Shown in pieces: positions 11,200 through 20,929 of a stretch of 64,000 bases of DNA. The DNA is from Triglochin maritima. Taxonomy: Eukaryota > Streptophyta > Magnoliopsida > Alismatales > Juncaginaceae. The translations under genes and the position numbers were made by a program. Below the pieces are notes generated by a model that had not been told where the DNA came from, searched no databases, and was given only the letters and a program-made list of their open reading frames with translations. The stretch is taken from the NCBI GenBank assembly GCA_963682175.1, contig OY821775.1, positions 35,524,053 to 35,588,052 of the forward strand, in the 5' to 3' direction. The stretch's first letter is position 1. Each line of letters starts with the position of its first letter.

Positions 11200-11795
11200 C
11201 ATGATCACAAGATAAGGCACCTTCTTGTGCCAGCTCAGTTGAAACTTCTTTAGCACCATTAGGATCTCCATCAAACAAATCTCTAATATACTTGAAGGTG
11301 CCTTCTACTTCAATCTCATTTGTGCCCTGGATAAGGTTGACCTAAACAGGGTCATCGAAAGCATCTGGCTTCTTTCTGATATTGAAGATGTTGAAATCAG
11401 CGCACTGACTACCATATGTCAAGCGCATCAGACCATTACGACAATTGATCAAGGCATTGGAAGTCGCTAGAAATGGTCACCCCAAAATAACAGGAATTTG
11501 TCCAAGTGGCTTTACCACAGGTTCAGTATCCAAAACAAAGAAATCGACTACATAAATAAAATCACCTACTTTGATCAGACACCTTCCACTACACCCCTTA
11601 GTTTTTTCGTTGACCTATTAGCCAGTTTAAGAGTGGTTCTTCTTTGTTTGAGGTCTCCAAGACCAAGGTGGACATAGACCAAATACGACAGTAGAATGGG
11701 AGATGCACCTAGGTCCAATAAAGCTCGATGTATTGACACCACACCAATCACGCAAGAAATAGTAGGCAACCAGGGTCCTTGTATTTGACTTGCTG
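11200..11795 (-). pseudogene. Gypsy aspartic protease region
   Basis: On minus, after a KYKDPGC block at the gag end, comes PTISCVIG, then HRALLDLGASPILLSYLVY with the DLGAS active-site motif. LGLGDLKQRRTTLKLANRS and RGVVEGV follow. Further on (11500-11200), in a shifted frame, come GQIPVILGWPFLATSNALIN and CRNGLMRLTYGSQCADFNIF, the end of the protease domain typical of Athila-type elements. Sequence then jumps into the LTR, so the rest of pol was deleted. Frame changes and stops make it inactive. Confidence 0.82.
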
Positions 11796-13919
11796 GGGTT
11801 GTGCCAACAAAGAACTCACATTTGCCACAAGAAAAGCTTTCTTGGGAACATGGGTTTTTCTCTTTTTGGTGCATAAATTCTTGACAACCTTGGAATAAGG
11901 TGGCATCTGTTGAATCACCTCTGACAACTGAATGTTCACCTTAACTTGCCAAAAGATCTCAAGCATCTTGTCATGCTGATGTGAAATTTTCTTTTTCCGA
12001 ACCTTCGGGGCATAAGTGCCTTGAGACAGATTTCCAAACTCTGATTCCTTCGGCACATGATGAGACAAGGGAACCTCAGGGTTTGGCCCCATTGTCGAAA
12101 TAAATGTAGAAGGAACCTCAAGATTAAGCTCCTTCCTAGAAGTATTCGTTGAGGGAACCTCAACATCCGACTCCCTCATAGATGTGGGTATCACCGCATT
12201 TCTGGTGACACCAAGAGATGGTGATTGCAAGGATTGCAACCTTATTTGGTTGTCCACCTCCTTACCAGACCTCAAAGTATGAATCACATTTACATGATGG
12301 GTCGGTTCAAAGGTAGCTCGAGGCAATAGTTGCCTTCCTTGAGATGGGGTATCCTGGGGATTCACCTCGGGTTGACTAGGGAATCTTCTAACGTTCATGG
12401 AGCTAATGAGCCAACTGGCTAGCTTGCACTTCCAAAGTTTTGAATGAACTTTACATACTCTGCATGAATACTTGAAGGGTTTGATCAAGAGAGGGGTCTT
12501 TTGGGTCAACTCGCTGGGATAGAGTCTGACTAGAATAACCCGATGGTGAAGCCTGAGTAGGTTGGTGAGTATGGAACTGAGACCATTGATGTGGGGGTTG
12601 GTTAGTCGCCAATGGGCTTGGAGAGTGATAACGTGGGGGTTGAGGTTGAGCGTCTGAGCTTTGACTGTGACCCCCACTAGGGTGGTTTCGCCATCCCTGG
12701 TTGTAGGAGTGACTGTACGGGTCATTACGTGACTGTTGTTGATACATCGCATTTGCATGCTCAGTATCGCTTGGAGCGTAAGCACATTCCAAGTCACTAT
12801 GTCACGTACGTCCACACCTACTACACACGGGAGTAGCGACCTAAGGTACAGGAGCTCGGTCCAACTCTAAATTCACAATCCTATGCATGAGAACAACCAT
12901 TTTCGACTCAGACGCGATAGTTGACTCAACTTGGTGTGATCCAGCTCAACGAGAAGATCTCGCGATTGGTGGCTCTCTCATGGTGTCCCACTCAAGGGTA
13001 CGTTCAACAATTAATTCAAAAGTATCCCATGCCTCAATGATGGGTTTCATTTGGAAATCACCCTAACACATCAAATCCAACAATGTGAGGGTGTTGTAGT
13101 CGAGGCCATCATAAACAATCTGGCACAAATGCCACAACTCAATTCCATGATGAGGGCACTGCAAGAGTTCTTTAAACCTCTCAAGGAATGCATGAAAGGA
13201 TTCAGTCTGAGTCTGATACATTTGGTGTATCTGGTGTCATATCTGTTGAGTCTTCCTTTGGGGGAACAATCTCTTCAGAAAGACGGTCACAAAGTCATCC
13301 GAAGACCGAATCTAGTTTTCCAGGATGTTGTACATCCATTTTTCATGTTATCCTTCAACGCGAAAGAAATCATCCCGAAACAGACGAAATCCTCGTCAAG
13401 CTATTGAAGCTTGAACATGGAGAATACCTCCTCGAATTCACGTTTAAAGATATACAAATCCTCCTTATTAGCAGTGAAGGTAGGAAGCATGCTCACAATT
13501 GAGGTTTCAATTCATAGTTGTTCCCGCGAGTAGGTGGGAGAACAATAGAAGAAGGTTGGGTGGCCCAAACAGGATGGGTCCGCTCCTACAGAGTCATCGG
13601 TCTATCCCGTCAAGCTAAAGGTGGTGGTGCACTCAGAACTCGATCCTGGCCGAAATTCTCTTCCTCCCGAATTCGGAGGAGGAGAAGGAGGTCTACATGG
13701 TGGTAGGAGAGGAGCGAGGTAATCTATGTATGGAACTTGGTCTCCCTTACCTCCATGAGATGACTTTGCCTCGTGCTCCAAAGGAGTATGAGGAAGAGAT
13801 GGGTGTTCACCTAGAACGACCCTCTCAGAAGAAAAATGCACTCTTTCCAGTCGAGCGCTCTCACCAGAACGAGCCAAACCTCCCCTAAAACGCTCAACTC
13901 TACTAAAAAATCTACACAA
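11748..13919 (-). pseudogene. Gypsy gag
   Basis: Homologous block by block with the plus-strand gag at 56694-58680. The start region reads RFRGGLARSGESARLERVHF (about 13900-13830); the start ATG of the plus copy is changed here. The retrotransposon gag domain follows at about 13500-13030 in pieces: LPTFTANKEDLYIF, MISFALKDN, DDFVTVFLKRLFPQRKT, SFHAFLERFKELL, AWDTFE. The longest open part is 12815-11748 (355 codons), a proline-rich linker ending in the ..SEVIQQMPPYSKVVKNLC block that precedes protease. At least three frame changes exist. Confidence 0.8.
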
Positions 13920-14647
13920 GTCAGAAGGAGTAATCAGAGGAGGAGACTAATCAAAGAAAATAGAGGAGGAGAAGACTCAGATGAGAATGGAAGAATCCCT
14001 AGATCTTGCGTAGGTAGTCGGTGAGGGTAGACGTCTAGTCTAGTAAACACGGCTCACACAAGCTTAGGTTGTCTATGGGTCCTCAAGCTAGATGATGCCT
14101 AACTACGAGGTCCTCACCTCCTACCATGAAGACCACAAAGCCCAGCAAGTGAGCCAAGATCCGGAGATCTTGTCTCTCCTACTATCGACAAAGTGGGGGA
14201 CGCTGATAAGGCTATGACGGTCGTGACAAGATCGCTCTTGTATTACACCCGGGTCCTAGTGGCCAATGACTACTTGATTTTACATTAAGGCTTTCGATTA
14301 GGAGTGTTTTTTTGGTGGCAAAGGAAAGGGTGATGGAATCCCTCACCTTATCTTGTATGGAATAGCGCCTCCTTAGTAGCGTTTTGAGTCTTAAACTAGC
14401 AATCAACTCTCCAAATAAACGGTCACCTCACACTTGTCCTGATACACCTTACTAAGTAAAGCATGCTTTAACCATGCGTGAATGAGAGAATGGGTGCACA
14501 AACGTCATGCCAACAATTGACAACAAGAAAGTAAAGAAAAGACGAGTGCGTGCAAGGTTTACAAATGATGTATGACCTTGATGTCATTTAGTCTAAACTT
14601 TTGCTTTGAAGAAAAGACCGAACATGGAGAATCCTAGTGGCCAATGA
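13920..14647 (-). other. Gypsy 5' leader, distal part
   Basis: Non-coding leader between gag and the copia insertion. It matches, inverted, the plus-strand leader at about 56200-56690 (for example the GATAGTAGGAG and AAGGTGGGGGATT-like blocks). CCTAGTGGCCAATGA occurs both at 14254 and directly at the copia insertion point (about 14633-14647). Confidence 0.6.
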
Positions 14648-15317
14648 TGTTGGAGGACGGGGAGCTACTGATCAATCCACCACAGGAGAATGCCCGTCTC
14701 CTGGGCTACAGGGACTGCTGATTGGCGGTCCCCAACCGCCGATTGGCGGTCTAAAAGGCGCACCTCGTGCGCTGCCTTAGACCGCCCTGATCACCATTCC
14801 TTTTGCCTTCTTTTGACACCACTAGATCCATTCTTGATCTATTCTACTGGGGGCACGAAGGAAAGAAGGTGGCTCTCTCCTTGACACTCACAAAGCAAAA
14901 AAACGATTTTGCAATGCACACTCTTCTTCTTTTTTCTACTCACATACTCACTCTTTTCTCACACAATTTCGTGGCTCAACTTCAAATGCTTGATATATAT
15001 TGTTGTTCTATTACAAATGTGGAATTCTAGTGTTTTATATAGGCACTTACATGACCCTACAACTTCCAAATATAAAGACTACATAAACATGATCATTCAA
15101 GATCATTACACCCTCTACTTAAATTGCATACATAATTAGGACGAAAATTACACAAAAAATGAAAAGACTCTTGTCTCTTCCACTCCCTCAACCTTTTGTC
15201 TTCTCATGTGTTGACTCTTCACCCCTTGATGAGTCATCAAGCAATGATGATGTGGTGGGTGACTAGGACGCCACATAGGGTTAAGTCGCCACCTAGGATT
15301 AAGTTCAATTCTCAATA
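14648..15317 (-). repeat. 3' LTR of the small copia
   Basis: 670 bp. The TATA-like box is near 15035 (plus TTTATATAGG, minus CCTATATAAA). Near the LTR end it has GATTGGCGGTC repeated three times, forming ACCGCCGATTGGCGGT inverted pairs. A purine-rich tract on minus at about 15318-15360 is a suitable polypurine primer. Confidence 0.9.
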
Positions 15318-15407
15318 CTCCTCCTTGAACTTAATCCTCTTCCATCCTCCATCCCAAGTAGGTTGCGCATCCTCTCATGCAACCTATTGGCAACGCTTCT
15401 GCATAAG

Positions 15408-16028
15408 CTAAAAAACACACCATATGAACCTCACATGTTCATACGGCACACAAAAAGGGATTGTCTCCATGCTCGCCTCCGACGCGACAACTTCTTCATA
15501 ATCTATGCCGGTCCTTTGCTTGTAGTCTTTTTCTACCAAGCGTGTCTTGCATCGCTCACCCACTCCTTGGGGTGTTGTCTTCTTCTTATACACCCTCCGG
15601 AAACTAGTCATTTTGGGATGTATTGGAAGCGAAGCTAGCTCCCAAGACTCATTCTTTTCTGTCGACTCCATCTCCTCATCCATCGTGACTTGTCTTCTTT
15701 CTTTTGCCACCACCGCTTCTTCGAACAGAATGCTCTCACCTTCATCCAAGAGGCAAACCAAGTCTAGCTCACTTGTTTCCTCGTATAGATCATCAAGACT
15801 CCTTTTCTTCATCGGTCTCGTCTCTTCATCACCGGATAATACAACTTCATGCTTGGTGGAACCTACCACCTCCACCTGTTTCTCCTCATTCTCATTGTTT
15901 TCTTCGTATTCCTCCTCATGCTCATCATCAACTTGACCATGATTTGTCACCTCCTCGTGGTTAGAAGTCGCCACTTCTTCTTCTCTTCCTTCACACCTCC
16001 CATCATCATGTTCGACTAGAGCATGCAT
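15408..16028 (-). CDS. Acidic ORF fused to the start of copia reverse transcriptase
   Basis: A 206-codon uninterrupted ORF. Residues 1-110 are very rich in Glu and Asp. Residues about 112-180 carry DEEMESTEKNESWELASLP, then VYKKK, KTRLVEKDYKQRTGIDYEEV and METIPF, which is the N-terminal block of copia RT (family consensus: EM.SI.KN.TWELV.LP, KARLVAKGY.Q..GIDY.EVFAPV). Everything from the RT catalytic Asp onward is missing and the ORF ends near the polypurine tract. It begins 15 bases past the gag stop in another frame. It may be a chance survivor or a small product retained by a non-autonomous element. Confidence 0.65.
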   Translation of the reverse strand: MHALVEHDDGRCEGREEEVATSNHEEVTNHGQVDDEHEEEYEENNENEEKQVEVVGSTKHEVVLSGDEETRPMKKRSLDDLYEETSELDLVCLLDEGESILFEEAVVAKERRQVTMDEEMESTEKNESWELASLPIHPKMTSFRRVYKKKTTPQGVGERCKTRLVEKDYKQRTGIDYEEVVASEASMETIPFCVPYEHVRFIWCVF

Positions 16029-16042
16029 GACATGATTTGTGA

Positions 16043-17041
16043 TTACTCGTTATTCACGAACAAGGGCATTCCTCCTTCGCAAGAATTCTCCTCTACGGCA
16101 ACAAGGTTGGAGTTTTGTTCCACCCTTTTCTTCGACCAACACTCGCTTGCGTAGTGTCCATGCTTCGCGCAATTGAAGCACTCAATCACCTTCTTCGATC
16201 CGCGATAACCATGGACACGGCTGGAGCTCTCCTCCACCTTCTTTGGCGACCAACATTCTTTCGCAAAATGACCACACTTCCCACACTTGAAGCATTCGAC
16301 CTCCTTCTTTCTTGGATGGCCTCCATAATCACGACCGCTTCCACGATCTACGTTGCGAGGTTTCTCCTCCTTAAGCGACATCTTCGCTTGCAACACCTCC
16401 TCCAAGACATCTTGTCTCTTCTTCTTCTTTCTTTGCTCGTGTGCCTCCAACGAGCTAGCTAGATCATCAATAGTCATCTTCTCGAGGTCCTTTGATTCCT
16501 CGATTGCGCACACCACATTCTCGAAGTCCTCGGTGAGAGAACGCAACACCTTCTCCACCACTCTTCCTTCGGTCAGCGCCTCCCCATTTCTTTTTAACTT
16601 GTTCGCCACCTTGTGAACTCTCGTCATGAAATTGGCAACTCCTTCCGATTCTTTCATCTTTAATGCCTCGAACTCGCCTCGAAGCATTTGGAGGCACACT
16701 TGCCTCACTCGATCAGACCCCTTGTAGCTCCTTTTAAGAGTATCACACGCCTCCTTCGACGTCCTCGCTTCAGCGATCTTTTCAAAGCCACTCTGATGCA
16801 CCGTTTGGAAGAGAAGGAAGAGAGCACTCTTATCTTTGGCTCTTGTCTCCTATTGTGCTTTGATTTGTGTGACGGTTTCTTCTCCCGTCTCGGCCTCCTC
16901 CTCGAAGCCGTTCTCCACAAGATCCCAAGCATCATGCGCACCCAGCAGCACACGCATTTGGATACTCCAATTGTCGTAGTTGCCTTTCGACAATCGAGGC
17001 AACGACGCATGACCAAATGAGGTCATTCCAGAGCTTCCCAT
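16043..17041 (-). pseudogene. Copia gag with two CCHC zinc knuckles, one in-frame stop
   Basis: The ATG at 17041 lies 10 bp past the primer site. The N-terminus MGSSGMTSFGHASLPRLSKG followed by NYDNWSIQM is the DUF4219 start. A UAG at 16850-16852 breaks an otherwise single frame that resumes and runs to 16043 (about 333 codons). The UBN2 domain occupies the middle (EACDTLKRSYKGSDRVR, LTEDFENVVCAIEESKD). Two knuckles follow, CFKCGKCGHFAKEC and CFNCAKHGHYASEC. Gag packages element RNA in virus-like particles. With the stop repaired by no more than one base in a sister copy, this gag could be functional; here the N-terminus is separated. Confidence 0.85.
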
Positions 17042-17049
17042 CAGACGAG

Positions 17050-17061
17050 GCTCTGATACCA
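17050..17061 (-). promoter_or_regulatory. Primer binding site (initiator-Met tRNA) of the small copia
   Basis: Minus strand TGGTATCAGAGC, two bases from the LTR end. This fixes element polarity. Confidence 0.93.
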
Positions 17062-17063
17062 GA

Positions 17064-17712
17064 TGTTGGAGGACGGGGAGCTACTGATCAACCCACCACA
17101 GGAGAATGCCCGTCTCCTGGGCTACAGGGACCGCCGATTGGCGGTCTAAAAGGCGCACCTCGTGCGCTGCCTTAGACCGCCCTGATCACCATTCCTTTTA
17201 CCTTCTTTTGACACCACTAGATCTATTCTTGATCTATTCTACTGGGGGCACGAAGGAAAGAAGGTGGCTCTCTCCTTGACACTCACAAAGCAAAAAACGA
17301 TTTTGCAATGCACACTCTTCTTCTTTTTTCTACTCACATACTCACTCTTTTCTCACACAATTTTGTGGCTCAACTTCTAATGCTTGATATATATTGTTGT
17401 TCTATTACAAATGTGGAATTCTAGTGTTTTATATAGGCACTTACATGACCCTACAACTTCCAAATATAAAGACTACAAAAACATGATCATTCAAGATCAT
17501 TACACCCTCTACTTAAATTGCATATATAATTAGGACGAAAATTACACAAAAAATCAAAAGACTCTTGTCTCTTCCACTCCCTCAACCTTTTGTCTTCTCA
17601 TGTGTTGACTCTTCACCCCCTTGATGAGTCATCAAGCAATGATGATGTGGTGGGTGACTAGGACGCCACATAGGGTTAAGTCGCCAGCTAGGATTAAGTT
17701 CAATTCTCAATA
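17064..17712 (-). repeat. 5' LTR of the small copia
   Basis: 649 bp, matching 14648-15317 except for a 21-bp deletion in the GATTGGCGGTC repeats and scattered single differences. The right flank AATGA repeats the left target duplication. Confidence 0.92.
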
Positions 17713-18006
17713 AATGACCTACAAATGAAAGATACCAACTAAAAATAGGCAAAGGAAGCTACACTTGAAACAGAAATAAAAAAATACCTCACCAAATTCG
17801 CCACTGACGGATGCAAATCTGCTACTGGCAGATCTTCTTGGGATTCAGGTACCCAAAATTCACCAGTGTGCTTCTAAGTCCCTGTCCACTTCTTCCTTCA
17901 TTATAGCAACCAAAACCAAAATGGAAACGTCAAAACAAAGAAAAACCCCACAAAATGGCAAACTCGACAAGGGAAACGATGCTCCCCGGAAAGAATGCCA
18001 AAAACT
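17713..18006 (-). other. Gypsy leader and tRNA-Asp type primer site
   Basis: Minus strand from 18000: TGGCATTCTTTCCGGGGAG, a degenerate version of the tRNA-Asp complement TGGCGCCGTTGCCGGGGA. About 140-180 bp further on are GCCACTGACGG and CTACTGGCAGATC, the family's GC-rich inverted motif. Non-coding. Confidence 0.72.
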
Positions 18007-19560
18007 TGATTGAATCAGTTAAAATACCGCAAGTGCACGACCGAGTTGAAGTGGTGGCAAGTACAGGTCAGTCCATAGGGAGCGCATACGAGTTGGATTC
18101 ACGATACCCGAATGGGGGAGAAGAAAAGGGTGAGAGATGTGACCGTAAATACACTACGCCACGTGGGAAATCGGAAAACAACAAAATAAAAATTAAACCC
18201 CTTAGGTGGTAGAGAGAGAAAGAGAATACAAAAATATGTGTATATGTGTGTGTTCAAATGTGCTCATCAAAACATGTCATATATGAAATCCATAAAAGTC
18301 AACTCCAACTTTGCCTTCACATGAAATAAGATAAAACATTATCATTAAAACATACAAGACAATAATTGAAATGAAGCTAATATGTCCACATGCATCATGA
18401 CTCAAATCCAACTATGTCTCCACATTAAATAAGTTTTATCACAATCATTAAAATATACAAGACATTAATTAGTAAGCCAACCATAGCACATTAATGCACA
18501 TGTCTTATTTCCTTCTTCCACTCCATCCTTATCCTCACCTCATCATTCCCCATAAAATAGGCCCACTAATCTAAGTATGTGCTAAGTTTCACTCAAGAGC
18601 ATTAGCACATAAAAGATAAGAGTGAAATCTCATTAGATGGTTATGGAAAGCATGTAAGGCTCAAAGGATTAAGATTAACACACACACCAAATACATCACA
18701 TAATCGCATCACCTTCTTCTCCACCCCCCAAATAGGGATGGACTACTCCCTACTCATATCTAAAATAAAGAAAGCAAAAAAACAACATAAACCCATAATG
18801 AAAATGAAGAAAAAGAAGATTAAGCAAACAATAACATCAAAGATATTGCATCAAAGTAAAGACCTTAATGGAAGGAACAAGATTTAACTAACTTGAAATG
18901 AAAAGATTACAAAGTTCCTTCTTCTCCTCTTATATTAATGAGTAGCAAAATAAAACCTAAAACTAATGTAGAAGCAAGAAGAAGTGTGAGAGGAGGGATT
19001 ACAATTGTATATATAGACTAGTACATGGTTAGGACTCATATGGAAATAATCAGACGCCTCTAAATAACATCTAATGGTCCTAAATGCTCTGACCTGAATA
19101 CCCGACCAACGACCAAAATTTGAGAACCTGTGGACTATTTTGATCAGCCAATGGCGGATCAAGTAGGTCTGATTATGTTGAATTTTTTGTTGATGTTGTA
19201 TTTCTTTGATTGGAACATGTGGTGAAGCTTTGGTCGACTATCTTGACCCGATTTGGTTTTAATTGGAGAAATATTGATCTAATTCAATTTATGTGGCACA
19301 ACGTTTTGGTCTTTACCATCAGGTTCCTCAGGGTTTTCACTTGGGTCCTTCCTGATTTGCAATCCAGTCTTTGTGCATTACAAATGGGTCCAGAAGTTTT
19401 CAATTAAGTTCACTCTTATTACATTTAGGCTATTTTTGCTCCCTTCCTCTTCTTTATTACCTGACTCCTATAACACTTCAAAAAACACTCGAGTAGCACA
19501 ATATTGGGGTAAAATAAAGAATATATAGCATGAGTACGATGCATGACATGCTACTAATCA
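18007..19560 (-). repeat. 5' LTR of the minus-strand gypsy
   Basis: 1554 bp, TGATTGAATCAG...CTACTAATCA on plus, with inverted ends TGATT/AATCA. Landmarks are GAAGTGGTGGCAAGTACAGG at the inner end, ACCCCCCAAATAGGGATGG, a TATA-like TATATATAGAC near 19008, and CAATGGCGGATC at about 19147 in U3. Internal ORFs are artefacts. Confidence 0.82.
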
Positions 19561-20805
19561 CTACTGTAAAAATAGAACTTCAAAATGGCTCACCAAAGCC
19601 GCCACTGGCGGATCTTCTGGGGATTCTAGTTCCCAAAATTTCTGAGCACGTGGCTATGCCTCTTTAGGTCACCCAGTCCGCTTGTAGCCCCCTTCTAGTG
19701 ACCAAAACGAAAAAGAAAACGTGAAAACAAAGAAAAACCCCAACGAAAAGGTGAACTTGACTACGAAAACGACACTCCCCGGTAATGGCACCAAAAACAT
19801 GATTAATTCAGTTATAATACCACAAGTGCACGATCGCAAAGCGGTGGCAAGTACGGGTCGAGCCCATAGGGAGCGCATGCGAGTCTAAATTCACCATACT
19901 TGAGTGGGAAAAGAAGAGAGAAATGTTATCAGAATTAAAATACAATGCGTATGAAATCAGAAAACAAACGATAAAAATAAACCGCTTAAGGGGTAGAGAC
20001 AGAATGAGGAAATGAAGATATGGGTGTGTGTGTGTGTTCAATTGTGCTCAGCACAACATGTAATACATGACATCCGTAAAACTAAATACAACTTTGCTTC
20101 CACATGAAATAAGATAAAACATTATCATTAAAACATACAAGACAATAATTGAAATGACGTTAAATGAGCTCATGCATAAAGACCAAACACCACTATGTCT
20201 GCACATGAAATAAGTTTTACACAATCATTAAATCATACAAGATATTAATTAAAATGAGGCCAACAAGAGCACATGCTCCCACATGTCATATTTCCTTCTT
20301 CCATTACATCCTTATCCTCACCACATCATTCCTCGTAAAATAGGCCTACTAATCAAAGCATGTGCGAAGGATCACTTAGGAGCATTAGCACATCAAAGAT
20401 AAGAGTTAAAATCCCAATAGATGGTTATGTAAGTCATGTGAGGTTCAAAGGTTAGGATTAACACACACACTTTATACATCTCATAATCACATCACCTTCT
20501 TCTCCACCCCCGAGTTAGGATGGACTACTCCTTACACAACATAATAGCCAAAGAAACATAACAATAACATAAAACCATAATGGAAATGTAGAAAACTAGA
20601 TTAAAATGAAAGATCACAAGGTTGCTCCTCTTCTCCTCCTCTACGCTACTAAATAAGAAACTAAAAAGTACTCTAATAAACAAAAATAAACCAACTCTAG
20701 TACAGAAGAAAGGAAACTAACCTAAGCAGGACAGAGAGGAAGAAAAAGAAAGGAGTCATTACAAGTCTATTTATATAAGAAATAAGGGTTTGGATAAGAT
20801 CCGTC
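19561..20805 (-). mobile_element. Second minus-strand gypsy: leader stub, primer site and truncated 5' LTR
   Basis: The primer site is at 19776-19793 (minus TGGTGCCATTACCGGGGA), the best tRNA-Asp match in the window. 19561-19775 is leader with the perfect inverted motif CCGCCACTGGCGG at 19599-19611. The LTR runs from 19800 (TGATTAATTCAG) to about 20805, where it breaks into CACTA-like sequence, so U3 is lost. With the LTR at 18007-19560 this makes an LTR-leader-LTR arrangement, perhaps from recombination between copies. Confidence 0.75.
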
Positions 20806-20929
20806 GGCGTATATCATGGAATTTTTTATGGTCAGTATACACCATCGAATGATATCCGTCGATTTAGATGATGACGGACTAACACCGACAAGACTTCTCC
20901 GTCAGTGTAACTCATATATTTGTGTTTTA
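20806..20929. mobile_element. CACTA subterminal fragment, left of LTR
   Basis: Contains CCGTCGGCGTATA, ATCCGTCGATT, GATGACGGAC, ACACCGACAAG and CCGTCAGTGTAACTCATA. These are the same units as at 22325-22775, so this is the left part of one CACTA subterminal array split by the gypsy LTR. Confidence 0.6.

Larger units (their letters stand above)
14648..17712 (-). mobile_element. Ty1/copia deletion derivative with intact LTRs and TSD
   Basis: The LTRs at 14648-15317 and 17064-17712 are nearly identical apart from a 21-bp indel in the GGCGGTC repeats. Both read TGTTGGAGG...TCTCAATA on plus. AATGA flanks the element on both sides (14643-14647, 17713-17717). The initiator-Met primer site is the complement of GCTCTGATACCA at 17050-17061, next to the right LTR, so the element points minus. 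The internal part is only 1.75 kb: gag with two zinc knuckles, then an acidic ORF ending in the start of the reverse transcriptase. Protease and integrase are absent. Confidence 0.93.
9310..19560 (-). mobile_element. Athila/Tat-like Ty3/gypsy retrotransposon, deleted and nested
   Basis: Read on minus: 5' LTR 19560-18007, degenerate tRNA-Asp type primer site at about 18000-17982, leader, gag (13919-11800), protease (to about 11200), then a junction into a 3' LTR lacking its start (11195-9310). Reverse transcriptase, RNase H and integrase are gone. A copia element (14648-17712) sits in the leader and a hAT-like element (9772-10219) in the 3' LTR. The two LTRs share order and motifs but are clearly diverged, so this is an old copy. 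Confidence 0.75.

Noticed and set aside
13051..13888. Several plus-strand ORFs of 60-118 codons
   Set aside because: They are antisense shadows of the minus-strand gypsy gag, which has recognisable domains.
15547..16697. Plus-strand Ser/Leu-rich ORFs over the small copia
   Set aside because: Antisense of the acidic ORF and zinc-knuckle gag on minus.
9305..19565. Target duplication for the minus gypsy
   Set aside because: Flanks CAGTG and CTACT do not match, so the ends are probably rearranged.
19556..19575. CACTACTGTAAAAA as a CACTA left terminus
   Set aside because: The CA belongs to the gypsy LTR end (CTAATCA, also at 28705-28711), and no subterminal repeats follow.
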